Shown: positions 39,937 to 49,586, counted from the stretch's first letter. The stretch is 64,000 nucleotides of DNA from Achromobacter spanius (GCF_003994415.1 NZ_CP034689.1:6623824-6687823); one strand, 5' to 3'. Translations and numbers: made by a program. Notes: generated from the letters alone by a model not told the origin.

Positions 39937-40962
39937 TTAGCCTTGCCGACGCGCAAGAATGGCGTAAATCGGGCCTGTCACAATCACCACGAAAACCATG
40001 CGCGTGACATGAAAGGCGGTTACCACGGGCACCCCAAGTTGAAGCACTTTGGCGGTGATGGCCATCTCGGCAATGCCGCCTGGCGTAGTGCCCAAGATAA
40101 GCGTGGGTACCGGCGCCACCGACCAGCAGGCCAGCAGCGCACCCAAGCCAAACGCCAACCCCAAAGCGGTCAAGGTAAAGGCTGCTACCACCGCGATAAA
40201 ACGCGGCGCCGCCCGAAAGAAGTCCGGGCGGTAGCGGTCGCCCAGGGACCAGCCGATAAGCAATTGACCCACCTTGGGCACATAGTCCGGCAAAGCCGAC
40301 CATTCAATGCCCGATGAGGTCAGCAACATGGCTATCAGCATCGGCCCCAATACCCAGGGGTTCGGCAAACGCAGCTTCACGAAGGCCATGCCGCCAACAC
40401 AGGTCAGCGCCACCAATGCAGCCAGACCCGCGCCGTGGACCGCGGTGGGTCCAGGCACCGTGGGATCTAGCCCCGCCACGCCCCACCACTGGAAAATGAA
40501 CGGTACGGTCACCACCACCAACAGCACCCGCACACTGTGCGCCGTGGCCACCCGGTCGATGCGCGCGCCATGGCGTTCCGCCAGATTGGCCATCTCGCTT
40601 GCCCCGCCGATGGCGGACGAAAACCAGGCGGTCTTGAGATCGGCATCCGTATAGCGGCGAAGCATAGCGGTCCCCATGAACGCCAGCGCCAACGCGAACA
40701 ACATGCCGACGACGATAGGCCCCGCATTGCTGCCGATGTGCCCGATCACCTGCGGCGTGAAGTACAAGCCCAGCGACGTGCCTATCACCCACTGCCCGCC
40801 GTTGCGTGCCGGCCTGGGGCAGACCGTGCCCAGGCCGGCGATCCGCGTCGCGGCCGTGACGAGCAACGCGCCCAGCATCCACGGCAAAGGCAGATGCGCC
40901 CACACCGCCAACAGCGCACCAGCCAGCGCGATCACCAAGCCGCCCATCACCCTCAACCACAT
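39937..40962 (-). CDS. AbrB-family (YdfN/ammonia-monooxygenase-like) membrane protein
   Basis: A 341-residue protein from the ATG at 40962 (upstream TTG or GTG starts would add up to 12 residues). About nine to ten transmembrane helices arranged in two related halves are visible. Repeat hallmarks are LPLPWMLGALL and, in the second half, LPNPWVLGPMLIAMLL, together with GGASEMA and GGIAEMA. This matches the AbrB duplication family (E. coli AbrB), whose function is not firmly known; transport is the likeliest role. It is divergent from the aminotransferase. Confidence 0.8.
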   Translation of the reverse strand: MWLRVMGGLVIALAGALLAVWAHLPLPWMLGALLVTAATRIAGLGTVCPRPARNGGQWVIGTSLGLYFTPQVIGHIGSNAGPIVVGMLFALALAFMGTAMLRRYTDADLKTAWFSSAIGGASEMANLAERHGARIDRVATAHSVRVLLVVVTVPFIFQWWGVAGLDPTVPGPTAVHGAGLAALVALTCVGGMAFVKLRLPNPWVLGPMLIAMLLTSSGIEWSALPDYVPKVGQLLIGWSLGDRYRPDFFRAAPRFIAVVAAFTLTALGLAFGLGALLACWSVAPVPTLILGTTPGGIAEMAITAKVLQLGVPVVTAFHVTRMVFVVIVTGPIYAILARRQG

Positions 40963-41075
40963 GTTCTGAACCACGATTCCATCCACCTGCGGCGCCAATG
41001 CGAAACCCGAATTATGAGTTAGTGGGATACTTACGAGAACTTTCTTCGCCCCTTGCGCATTCCTTCGCGTTCACC

Positions 41076-42242
41076 ATGATCCGATCCAAACTTCCCGACG
41101 TTGGCACCACCATCTTCACCGTCATGAGCCGCTTGGCCATCGAACACAAGGCCATCAACCTGGGCCAGGGCTTTCCTGACTTCGATCCCGACCCCGCGCT
41201 GTGTGCGTTGGTGACCCAAGCCATGGCCAATGGCCACAACCAGTATCCGTACATGCCTGGCGTCGCGCCCTTGCGTGAAGCCATCGCGGCCAAGACGCGC
41301 GAGCTCTATGGCCACGCCTACGACCCGGAGACCGAGATCACGGTGACCAGCGGCGCCACCGAGGCGCTGATGGCAACGGTGCTGGCCGCGGTCAACAGCG
41401 GCGACGAAGTCGTCGTCATTGAACCCTGCTACGACTCCTACCTGCCGGCCATCCGGCTGGCGGGCGGCACAGCCGTGCCGGTGCCGCTGCGCGCGCCCAC
41501 CGAGGCTGACCCTTACTACCGCATCGACTGGCAGCGCGTACGCGACGCCATCACGTCGAAGACGCGCCTGCTGATGCTGAACTTCCCGCACAACCCCACG
41601 GGCGCGGTGCTTGACGACAGCGACCTGGACGCGTTGGAAGCCATCGTGCGCGATACCGGCGTGCTGCTGGTGTCGGATGAGGTCTATGAGCACATCGTGT
41701 TTGATGGCAAGCCGCATGCCAGCGTGGCGCGTCGGCCGTTACTGGCCGAACACGCTTTCGTGATCTCGTCGTTCGGCAAGACTTATCACACCACCGGCTG
41801 GAAGATCGGCTACTGCTGCGCGCCGCGGCAGCTCAGTGCCGAGTTGCGCAAGGTACACCAGTTCATGGTGTTCACGGTGCCCTCGCCGATGCAGTTCGCC
41901 TTGGCCGAATTCATGCGTGATCCCAAGCCGTACCTGGACCTGCCAACCTTCTACCAGGCCAAGCGAGACCGTCTGTCGCAAGGCCTGGCCAACACGCGAT
42001 TCCGTCCGCTACCGAGTCCGGGCACGTTCTTCCTGCTGGCTGATTACAGCCAGATTTCCAAGCAGAATGAAGCCGACTTTGCCCGCGACCTGACCGTGCG
42101 CCACGGCGTGACGGTGATCCCTGTTTCGGCCTTCTATCGCCAACCCGATGCCGCCGAATCCAACCACCATATCGTGCGCTTCTGCTTTGCAAAGAAGGAT
42201 GCCACGCTTGACGCGGCGCTGGAAAGATTGGCGCAAGTCTGA
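41076..42242 (+). CDS. class I/II PLP aminotransferase, methionine aminotransferase (YbdL) type
   Basis: A 388-residue fold-type I aminotransferase. INLGQGFPDFDPDP, NFPHNPTGAVLDD, the SDEVYEH motif and the PLP-binding Lys in SSFGKTYHTTGWKIGY are visible, and a C-terminal arginine lies in HHIVRFCFAKK. The length and N-terminal MIRSKLPDVGTTIFTVMS match the YbdL/kynurenine aminotransferase group, which prefers methionine and other hydrophobic or aromatic amino acids. An in-frame upstream extension to 40998 overlaps the neighbour and is rejected. It ends at strong hairpins. Confidence 0.9.
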   Translation: MIRSKLPDVGTTIFTVMSRLAIEHKAINLGQGFPDFDPDPALCALVTQAMANGHNQYPYMPGVAPLREAIAAKTRELYGHAYDPETEITVTSGATEALMATVLAAVNSGDEVVVIEPCYDSYLPAIRLAGGTAVPVPLRAPTEADPYYRIDWQRVRDAITSKTRLLMLNFPHNPTGAVLDDSDLDALEAIVRDTGVLLVSDEVYEHIVFDGKPHASVARRPLLAEHAFVISSFGKTYHTTGWKIGYCCAPRQLSAELRKVHQFMVFTVPSPMQFALAEFMRDPKPYLDLPTFYQAKRDRLSQGLANTRFRPLPSPGTFFLLADYSQISKQNEADFARDLTVRHGVTVIPVSAFYRQPDAAESNHHIVRFCFAKKDATLDAALERLAQV

Positions 42243-42253
42243 TCGTTCCAAAA

Positions 42254-42275
42254 AATACGAGTGATTACTCGTATT
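42254..42275 (+). terminator. hairpin immediately after the aminotransferase gene
   Basis: A 9-bp stem AATACGAGT/ACTCGTATT with a GATT loop starts 12 bases past the stop. It may protect the 3' end or act with the following terminator. Confidence 0.45.
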
Positions 42276-42282
42276 CAGAATA

Positions 42283-42318
42283 AAAGCATAGGGGCGCTTC
42301 GAAGCGCCCCTATGCTTT
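42283..42318. terminator. bidirectional terminator (36-bp perfect palindrome)
   Basis: A perfect 18-bp self-complementary inverted repeat with AAA/TTT ends lies between the convergent aminotransferase and tctA genes and would stop both transcripts. Confidence 0.8.
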
Positions 42319-42338
42319 ACATGCCGCTAGGCCTATCT

Positions 42339-43865
42339 TTACGAGGCATCAGCCGCCACGTTCCTGGACCGCCGAATGCGACGCAACACTTGCGGCACCA
42401 CCACCACCGCCAGCGCCGCCGCCCACAACGACAGGGACACAGGGCTGGAAAAAAGCACGACCACGTCGCCATCCGTGATGGACAGGGCACGCCGCAGGTT
42501 TTGTTCCATCATGTTGCCCAACACCACGCCCAGCACCAACGGCGCCATCGGCACCCCGAACTTGCGCAGGAAGTATCCCAACGCGCCGATACCGGCCACC
42601 AGCAATAGGTCAAACGTGCCCGAATTGATCGCGTACACACCGATATAGCTGATGCAAAGAATGCCGGGAACCATCAGCCAGCCCGGTACCGACAGCACCT
42701 TCGAGAACAAGCGCACCAGCGGCACGTTCATGACGAACAGCAGCACGTTGGCGACGAACAGCGATGCGATCAAACCCCACACCAACTCTGGTTTGGTGTC
42801 GAACAGGACCGGTCCCGGCGTGATGTTGTAGAGCGTCAGCGCGCCCATCATGACCGCCGTCGTGCCTGATCCCGGTACGCCCAGCGTCAACATCGGCACG
42901 AATGATCCGATGGCGGACGCTGTGGCGGCGGCTTCCGGCGCAACCAGACCCCGCATATCACCCTTGCCAAATTTGGCGTTCGGGTCTTTGGCTTCGATGA
43001 TGCGTTTTTCTTGCGAATAGGCAACGGCCGCGGCAACGCTGGCCCCCGCTCCGGGCAACACGCCCACGCCAAAGCCAACCAGCGCGCTGCGCACCACGCT
43101 CCACCACGTGAACGCCAACTCTTTCAGGTTGAACAGCTTGCGACCACTGGGGGTGACTTCAACGCTGTGCCCACGAACTACCTTTTCCAACATCTCCAGC
43201 ATTTCGCTGACCGCGAACAAGGCAATCACAATCACCACGAAATCAATCCCGTCAGCCAGATGCACTGATTCAAAGGTGTAGCGGTAAACCCCTGAATTCG
43301 CGTCCACGCCCACCACCGAAATCGACAAGCCGATCATCGCAGCCAATACCCCCTTGACGGGCTGCTTTCCCAGCAGGCTCGTCAAGCAGCAGAACGCGAA
43401 AATCATCAGGACGAAATACTCGGCCGGACCGAAAGCCAGCGCCCATTTCGCCAACAGCGGCGCCAGCAGGATGATGCCCACTACCGATACGATGGCGCCG
43501 AAAAACGCCGACCATGCCGACAACGACAACGCCACATTGGCCATACCCTGACGCGCCAACGGATACCCGTCCAGCGTCGTCATGATGGCACTGGCCTCGC
43601 CGGGCACGTTCAAGAGAATCGCCGTAATGCGGCCGCCGTATTCCGCACCTACATACACGGCCGCCAGCAGGATCAAGGCAGTTTCCGGCGGCAGGTTCAT
43701 GGCAAAAGCGATGGGTATCAGCATCGCCACGCCGTTGACAGGACCCAGGCCGGGCAGCACGCCCACCATGGTGCCGATGAAGGATCCGATCATGGCCACC
43801 AGAATGTTGGTGAGCGAGAACGCAACCCCGAAACCGATTGAAAGATGATCAAGAATGCCGCTCAT
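42339..43865 (-). CDS. tctA: tripartite tricarboxylate transporter large membrane subunit, TctA family
   Basis: A 508-residue transporter with about ten to twelve transmembrane helices. The TctA signature IGSFIGTMVGVLPGLGPVNG near residue 20-45 and the repeated GVLPGAGASVAAAVAYSQEK are present. The start at 43865 (MSGILDHLSIG) overlaps the tctB stop by four bases; longer in-frame extensions run through tctB and are rejected. With TctB and a Bug-type TctC receptor it forms a sodium- or proton-driven carboxylate importer. The substrate (citrate-like) is inferred from the family. Confidence 0.94.
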   Translation of the reverse strand: MSGILDHLSIGFGVAFSLTNILVAMIGSFIGTMVGVLPGLGPVNGVAMLIPIAFAMNLPPETALILLAAVYVGAEYGGRITAILLNVPGEASAIMTTLDGYPLARQGMANVALSLSAWSAFFGAIVSVVGIILLAPLLAKWALAFGPAEYFVLMIFAFCCLTSLLGKQPVKGVLAAMIGLSISVVGVDANSGVYRYTFESVHLADGIDFVVIVIALFAVSEMLEMLEKVVRGHSVEVTPSGRKLFNLKELAFTWWSVVRSALVGFGVGVLPGAGASVAAAVAYSQEKRIIEAKDPNAKFGKGDMRGLVAPEAAATASAIGSFVPMLTLGVPGSGTTAVMMGALTLYNITPGPVLFDTKPELVWGLIASLFVANVLLFVMNVPLVRLFSKVLSVPGWLMVPGILCISYIGVYAINSGTFDLLLVAGIGALGYFLRKFGVPMAPLVLGVVLGNMMEQNLRRALSITDGDVVVLFSSPVSLSLWAAALAVVVVPQVLRRIRRSRNVAADAS

Positions 43866-44299
43866 AGCAAGGTCTCCAGCAGGCCGCCGGGCAACACAAC
43901 GTCCAGCACTTTGTCGAACAGCAAGAAAAACACCACGCTCATGACGATGCCGCCGATGGCGCACTTGACCCAGCCGCCACCAAACAAGCGGCCCACAAAA
44001 ACCGTCATCAGGCTGGTGGCGATAATGAAGCCCAACCATTGGAACAAGAAGGCATAGCCCACCGTGAACGCCATCATCAACGCGATGCGTCCATTGGCTC
44101 CGGGCGGGTTGGCTTCCACTGTGTGGCCGCCCTTGTAGACCAGCCACAAGCCGCACAGGCCGATGATGGCGGCCACCAGCAAGGGAAAGGCGCGTGGGCC
44201 GACGGGTTCGTAGGCGAACGGGGCTTCAATGCCCCATCCCGCCGCTGTCATGAAGGCAGCCAGCGCCAGCGCGCCTATGCCCAGGATTCGATCATTCAT
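43862..44299 (-). CDS. tctB: tripartite tricarboxylate transporter small membrane subunit, TctB family
   Basis: A 145-residue protein with four transmembrane helices (near 4-24, 35-55, 75-95 and 105-140). It starts at 44299 (MNDRILGIGAL), giving the usual TctB size; an 18-codon longer reading is rejected. Its stop overlaps the tctA start by four bases. TctB is required with TctA for transport, though its mechanism is not well defined. Confidence 0.88.
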   Translation of the reverse strand: MNDRILGIGALALAAFMTAAGWGIEAPFAYEPVGPRAFPLLVAAIIGLCGLWLVYKGGHTVEANPPGANGRIALMMAFTVGYAFLFQWLGFIIATSLMTVFVGRLFGGGWVKCAIGGIVMSVVFFLLFDKVLDVVLPGGLLETLL

Positions 44300-44433
44300 G
44301 ATCCACTTTTCCGTTGTATGGGAACGCGCGGGCGCAGCCGCCCCCGTCGCCACCTGCCAGGCCAGCGGCGCGGGGAACCCTTGCGGGGCGCGATAGAAAG
44401 GGAACGCCTTGCGGCGCGGCTTACTTCTTGGAC

Positions 44434-45432
44434 TTACTTCTTGATGAGGCCGAATGAATCCGCGAGTTCGCCGTAGACCTTGACGCGCTCCTTCACGTAC
44501 GCATCCAGCTCAGGGCCCGTCTTGTTGAACGGAAACAGACCCTGTTGCTGACGCAACTTTTCGAATTCGGGCGACGCCACGGTCTTGTTGAACGCATCGA
44601 CCCAGAACTGGTAGTCCTTGTCGGACACCTTCGGCCCCACGTAGAAGCCGCGGATGATGGGCCAGACGATGTCATAGCCCTGCTCTTTGGCTGTCGGGAC
44701 CGTATTCAGCTTGCCCGGCAGGCGCTGGTCGTTGAACACCGCCAGCACCCGAATGGGCGCGCCGCCTTCCAGCATCGTGAACGCTTCGGCCGCATCACCC
44801 ATGTAGGCCTGGATATGGCCGCCGCGCAACGCGGTAACCGCTTCGCCCCCGCCTTCGAAGGCGACGAAACGCATTTTCTTGAAGTCCACGCCGGCCGCCT
44901 TCGCGGTCAGGGCGGCCTTCATCCAGTCCTGGCTGCCCACCGTGCCACCGGCGCCCAGCACGATCTTGGTGGGATCCTGCTTGAAGGCCTCCATCAGGCT
45001 CTTCAGGTCGGTATAGGGCGAGTCGTTGCGGACGACGGCGACGCCGTAGTCGGTGCCGATGCCGGCCAGCCAGCGCACGTCGTTGACGTTGTATTTGCCG
45101 AATTTGCCCTGGGCCAGGTTCAGCAGGGAACCGCCGGAGAACGCAACGATGGTGCCGGGTTCGTTGGGGTGCTGGGCCACGATGTTGTTGTAGGCCACCG
45201 CGCCGATGCCGCCCGGCATGTAGACGATGCGCATCGAACTCTTGAGCGCGCCGCTTTGCTTCAGGCCCTCGGTTGCCAAACGGCAGGTCAGGTCGAAACC
45301 GCCGCCGGGTTGGGCCGGCGCGATGCATTCCGGGCGGCGAGGCTCATCAGCGGCCTGGGCCACGCCCAGGGACAAGGTCATCGCGCCAAGCGCCGCCAAG
45401 GCGGCCAGGCGCAGCTTCAGGCTGGTCTGCAT
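44434..45432 (-). CDS. tctC: tripartite tricarboxylate transporter solute-binding protein, TctC/Bug family
   Basis: A 332-residue periplasmic receptor. The signal peptide ends near GVAQAADE (about residue 27). The Bug-family ligand pocket segments CIAPAQPGGGFDLTCRLATEGL and VYMPGGIGAVAYNNIVA follow. The PGGG variation with an extra cysteine pair (C37, C50 region) is typical of the citrate-type TctC subgroup. It is the first gene of the tctCBA operon; the sensor kinase gene lies 116 bases upstream on the same strand. Confidence 0.92.
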   Translation of the reverse strand: MQTSLKLRLAALAALGAMTLSLGVAQAADEPRRPECIAPAQPGGGFDLTCRLATEGLKQSGALKSSMRIVYMPGGIGAVAYNNIVAQHPNEPGTIVAFSGGSLLNLAQGKFGKYNVNDVRWLAGIGTDYGVAVVRNDSPYTDLKSLMEAFKQDPTKIVLGAGGTVGSQDWMKAALTAKAAGVDFKKMRFVAFEGGGEAVTALRGGHIQAYMGDAAEAFTMLEGGAPIRVLAVFNDQRLPGKLNTVPTAKEQGYDIVWPIIRGFYVGPKVSDKDYQFWVDAFNKTVASPEFEKLRQQQGLFPFNKTGPELDAYVKERVKVYGELADSFGLIKK

Positions 45433-45548
45433 TCTTGCGTCTCCGAGATTTATAGGTCTAGGTATGGCTGGTTGGCCGAGCCGGCGATGTCACGCCTGCA
45501 CGAACCCAGCGGACCCTACCGTACAAAATCGAAGCTTTCCAAACCCTT

Positions 45549-47036
45549 TCAAATCGCGCCCATTTCGTGACGCGGCGCAGCATTCACCGTGGGTTCCAGG
45601 GAAAACACCAAGGTCGCGCGCAATCCGGGTAAAGGCGCGCGGTTCTCCAGCACCAGCTTGGCGCCAAGGATTTCGGCAATGGTGCCCACAATGGCCAGGC
45701 CCAGCCCCGCCCCTGACGTGTTCTTGCCCGCCGCGCCCCGGCGAAAGCGTACACAGGCACGGGCGATGTCCTCGGCCGACATGCCAGGGCCGTCATCCTC
45801 TACCACCAGCCTTGCCTCGCTTCCCTTGGCCTGTACGGTCACGGTGACCTCTCCGGTCGGCGACGCGTAACGGATCGCGTTGTCGACCAGGTTAGTGACC
45901 GCTTCGCGCAGCAACCATTCTGTGCCGTTGACCGGCAAGGGGCGTTGCGCGGCCTCCAGGCCTATGTCCAATTGCCGGGCCCGCGCCGCTGGCAGCAGGT
46001 TGCGAATCACGGAGTCGGCAAGTTCGACCAGATCGACGGATTCCACGGTGAATCCGCTTTCGCCCAGGGAAGCGTCCTTAGCGCGCGCCAGGGCGAGCAT
46101 TTGGTTGGTGGTGCGTACGGCCCTGTCCAGGCCCTCCTGCATCGCCAGAAGGGCTGTACGGACCTCCTGGGGGTCTGTTTCGCGCAAGGCATAGGCCGTT
46201 TGGGTTCGCAAAACGGACAAGGGCGTGCGTAATTGATGGGACGCGTCGTCCAGGAACTGGCTCTGTACCCTCGCCTGGGCCGCAAAACGGGCCATGTGGA
46301 GGTTTACAGCGGCAACCAAGGGCAGGACCTCACCCGGCATCTCGGAATCGCTGACGGGGCTTAAATCGTCTCCAGAACGCCCTTCCACCTCTTGCCTGAG
46401 CCGGGCAAGCGGACGTAGCGCCATGAATACCCCCAGGATGATGACCAGAACGCTGATGAGGATCACCGCCAGGTCACGCTCCACCGACCGCAGCAGTACC
46501 TGGTGCAGGAACGCCTGGCGGCCTTCCAGCCCCTCCGCAACCTGCACGATTACCCGTCCCCCTTTATTCGCGTAGAGCGGCGGGTCCATGGGGCGGGCCA
46601 GCGCGGCAACCCGCACGGGGGTGCCCTGGTAAGTCGCATAGAAAAAACGCGGTTCGCCCGATTTCAGTGGTTGATCCGGCATCGGCAGGTCCGGATGTCC
46701 TATTTCGGCCAGCCCATCCTCGGTTGCCACCCGGTAGAACACGTTTCCATTGGCCGTCAGCTCAAAAAATTCCAGCATCAGGTAGGGCTGTTCCATGGCT
46801 AATCCACCGCTGGCTGTGGATATGTTGTGGTCGATTGCGCGCAATGCTCCAGAAAGCGAACGGTCGTACGCAATGTCGACCTGGTTACGCAGTTGGTGGT
46901 TTGACAGCCACAACGCACCCATCATCACCAAGACCAAGGTCGGAATCAGCCACCAGAGCAGCTGCGTCTTGAGCGTGCGATTGCGTTTTTTTGGCGCGAA
47001 AAATCCGTTTTTTTTCGGACTTCTAGTTGTCAACAC
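45549..47036 (-). CDS. tctE: TctE-type sensor histidine kinase
   Basis: A 495-residue inner-membrane kinase with transmembrane helices at about 25-47 and 190-210 flanking a periplasmic sensor domain of the TctE_N type. HisKA shows the phospho-acceptor His in DDASHQLRTPLSVL. The ATPase domain shows VTNLVDNAIRYASP, EDDGPGM and GAGLGLAIV. The start is GTG at 47036, overlapping the end of the regulator gene by 14 bases. It should sense the substrate of the adjacent tctCBA transporter, but its cognate regulator gene is interrupted. Confidence 0.88.
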   Translation of the reverse strand: MLTTRSPKKNGFFAPKKRNRTLKTQLLWWLIPTLVLVMMGALWLSNHQLRNQVDIAYDRSLSGALRAIDHNISTASGGLAMEQPYLMLEFFELTANGNVFYRVATEDGLAEIGHPDLPMPDQPLKSGEPRFFYATYQGTPVRVAALARPMDPPLYANKGGRVIVQVAEGLEGRQAFLHQVLLRSVERDLAVILISVLVIILGVFMALRPLARLRQEVEGRSGDDLSPVSDSEMPGEVLPLVAAVNLHMARFAAQARVQSQFLDDASHQLRTPLSVLRTQTAYALRETDPQEVRTALLAMQEGLDRAVRTTNQMLALARAKDASLGESGFTVESVDLVELADSVIRNLLPAARARQLDIGLEAAQRPLPVNGTEWLLREAVTNLVDNAIRYASPTGEVTVTVQAKGSEARLVVEDDGPGMSAEDIARACVRFRRGAAGKNTSGAGLGLAIVGTIAEILGAKLVLENRAPLPGLRATLVFSLEPTVNAAPRHEMGAI

Positions 47037-47700
47037 GGTTCTCCAGGCAGTAGCCCATACCGCGCATGGTCACGATCTGCACACCGGTATCCGCCAATTT
47101 TTTGCGCAGACGGTGCACCAGAACCTCGATGGCTTCCAGGTTGATGTCGGCATCGTCCGACACGATGCGATCAAGAATCTGCTGCTTGTTGATCGGTTCG
47201 CCGCTTTTCTGGATCAACACCCGCAGTACCGCGTGTTCACGTGGGGATAACTGCAAAGTCTGTCCAGAGACCGTGAATTTTTGAGCTGACGTCTCGAAAA
47301 CCAGGTTACCCAGTGCCAAACGCGGATGTTCGCGACCTCGGCTGCGCCGAATCAGTGCGATCAAACGCGCTTCCAACTCTTCCACAACAAACGGTTTCGG
47401 CAGGAAATCGTCTGCACCGAGGTGCAGTGTGCCGATTTTTTCGGCCAATGAATCGCGCGCGGTCAAGACCAACACCGGCGTACGGTCGTCTCGCGCGCGA
47501 ATTTTTGCCAGCAAAGCATGGCCATCCATGCCGGGAAGTCCCAGATCCAGGATGACCGCGTCGAATTCTTAGATTGCCAACCTTCTTTCGGCGACCAATC
47601 CGTCGTCAGCCCACTCAACGACAAAGCCAGCATGCCTGGCCAGGCTTCGGGAAAGCCAACGGGCAAGTTCGGCTTCGTCTTCTATCAGGAGGATGCGCAT
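47023..47700 (-). pseudogene. tctD: TctD-type response regulator interrupted by an in-frame stop codon
   Basis: Translation from ATG 47700 gives MRILLIEDEAELARW and continues as a normal OmpR-family receiver to codon 43. Codon 44 is TAA (47571-47569). Beyond it the same frame continues EFDAVILDLGLPGMDGHALL, including the phospho-acceptor (Asp52), and then a complete winged-helix domain to 47023, for 225 residues in all. A single substitution (for example from GAA or CAA) explains the stop. Restart at the internal ATG 47529 would lack Asp52 and the first half of the receiver. Either the tctCBA control is lost or the stop is a sequence error. Confidence 0.88.
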
Positions 47701-48189
47701 GGACGGAGTCCGGGGGGGAGTGGCTGGGCGAAATGGGAAAGCATGTTTGGCTTTTCCTTTATTTCTCTTTATATAAAGACTAATGATTAATAAGGCCTGT
47801 GGATAACTACCTTAACCTTGAAAACCTCATTCTTTTCATCAGTTTGCAGCCGTTTTTGCCTGTGCAAGAACTCTGTGTGGGAAAAAAGTTGAAGTTGGAC
47901 AACATTTCGGACACCCCTCAAAACCCCAGCTTGTTCAACTTGCCTCCACACAATGTGCACAACCTGGCTACTTAGGAGTTATCCACAGGGTCGGCCATGG
48001 TAAATGGGGTGGAAAGCGGCACTTTTACCCCGAATAAGAGCCCTTTGCCTACCCGGTTTTTCGCCCTTGCAGAGGGCCAAAAACGCCTGCAGGCGCGTCT
48101 GCGGAAATGAGGATTCGAGGGGGTACAGCGCCCCGTTCTTGACGGTTGGCTGAACAAAAAGTGAGCAGTTTCAGCCGTAGAATCCCGCC
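47701..48189. other. non-coding gap with two perfect DnaA boxes
   Basis: No gene, tRNA or convincing promoter was found in these 489 bases. It holds DnaA boxes TGTGGATAA (47798-47806) and TTATCCACA (47979-47987), about 180 bases apart in opposite orientation, and an AT-rich patch near 47750-47800. It separates the divergent regulator remnant and the chloride channel gene. Confidence 0.6.
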
Positions 48190-49566
48190 ATGGCTATCGA
48201 GATAAAAAACAGGAAATGGCGTTGGCTGAACGGTCTGCGAGACCGCTTTATTGCCGACAACTTGCCCGCCACCTTGTTCGCGGCGGCGTTGATGGGATTG
48301 TTCGGTGCACTGGCCACGGTGGTGTTTCGCGAGTTATTGGGATGGGCGCAGATGGTGCTGGGCGGCGAAGATGCGCCGCATGGCATGGTGTCGCTGGCCC
48401 GGGGCCTGGACCCTTGGCAACGGTTTTTGACTCCTGCCATTGGAGGCGCAATTGCCGGGGTCATCTTGCAGATGGCTGCCCGCTGGCTCCCCAAACGTGG
48501 CGCTGCCGACTATATGGAAGCCATTTCCATCGGCCGCGGTGTCATCGGTTTGCGCCAGACTCTGGCCCGCAGCCTGTCGTCCATTTTTTCCATCGGATCC
48601 GGCGCTTCCATCGGCCGTGAAGGCCCGATGGTGCAGTTGGCCGCCATGTTTTCGTCGCTGACCGGGCGATTTCTGCTGTTGCCGCCCCGCCATTTGCGGC
48701 TATTGGTCGCTTGTGGGGCGACCGCGGGCATCACGTCCGCCTACAACGCACCGATTGCGGGCGCGTTGTTCATCTCTGAAATTGTCTTCGGCGTGATTTC
48801 GTCCGCCACACTGGTGCCGCTGGTGGTGTCGTCGGTGGTGGCCAATATCGTCACGCGCCAAATCCTGCACTACGACGCGGTGTTCCATATGCCGCACTTT
48901 GAATTCGTGTCCGGCTGGGAGGTGATCAATTACCTGGGACTGGGCGTAGTCGCGGGCTTGGTGGCGCCCCAATTCCTTCGCCTGCTGGACAGCGCGCGTG
49001 CCACCTTCTCCCGCCTGCCCTTTCCGTTATGGATGCGAATGGCGCTGGGCGGATTGATCGTGGGGGCGCTATCGGTCATCAACCCCGAGGTATGGGGTAA
49101 CGGCTACAGCGTGGTCAACAGCATGCTGCACACGCAATGGGCGTGGCAGGCAGTGGCGGCCATCTTGCTGATGAAGATCCTCGCTACCGCCGCCAGCGCG
49201 GGGTCGGGTGCCGTTGGTGGCGTCTTCACGCCAACGTTGTTCGTGGGGGCGGCGCTGGGAGCCTTGTACGGAACCGGCTTGCAAGCCCTGATTTCGGCTG
49301 GTGGCCTGTCGCCGGTTTCCAGTTATGCCGTCGTAGGCATGGGCGCATTGCTGGCCGCTACGACGCATGCGCCGCTGATGTCTATCTTGATGATTTTTGA
49401 GATGACCTTGAGCTATGAAGTCATGCTTCCGTTGATGCTGGCTTGCATCACCGGCTACGTGATTGCGCACCGAATACGGCCGGAATCGGTGTATGCGAAG
49501 TCGCTTGCAAACAACCGCCGCGCGCAAAAAATCGTGGCGAAAACATCGCCGGACAAAGGCGAGTAA
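48190..49566 (+). CDS. ClC-family voltage-gated chloride channel or H+/Cl- antiporter
   Basis: A 458-residue membrane protein with about ten or more helices. The selectivity-filter motif GREGP is seen in GSGASIGREGPMVQ and includes the external gating glutamate. GSGAVGGVFTPTLFVGAALG is the third conserved chloride-binding segment. It is closer to E. coli ClcB than to eukaryotic channels since no C-terminal CBS domains are present. Whether it is a channel or an exchanger cannot be judged without aligning the proton-glutamate position. It stands alone between a gap and a convergent acetyltransferase gene. Confidence 0.92.
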   Translation: MAIEIKNRKWRWLNGLRDRFIADNLPATLFAAALMGLFGALATVVFRELLGWAQMVLGGEDAPHGMVSLARGLDPWQRFLTPAIGGAIAGVILQMAARWLPKRGAADYMEAISIGRGVIGLRQTLARSLSSIFSIGSGASIGREGPMVQLAAMFSSLTGRFLLLPPRHLRLLVACGATAGITSAYNAPIAGALFISEIVFGVISSATLVPLVVSSVVANIVTRQILHYDAVFHMPHFEFVSGWEVINYLGLGVVAGLVAPQFLRLLDSARATFSRLPFPLWMRMALGGLIVGALSVINPEVWGNGYSVVNSMLHTQWAWQAVAAILLMKILATAASAGSGAVGGVFTPTLFVGAALGALYGTGLQALISAGGLSPVSSYAVVGMGALLAATTHAPLMSILMIFEMTLSYEVMLPLMLACITGYVIAHRIRPESVYAKSLANNRRAQKIVAKTSPDKGE

Positions 49567-49586
49567 ATGCTCATATTTGTTGATCG

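Noticed and set aside
43866..44156. An N-terminal extension of tctA making a 605-residue protein
   Set aside because: The extension is read out of frame through tctB and has no homology; the ATG at 43865 with a four-base overlap is the natural start.
46815..46823. TGTGGATAT in the sensor kinase gene as a DnaA box
   Set aside because: One mismatch at the last base, inside coding sequence; not counted among exact boxes.
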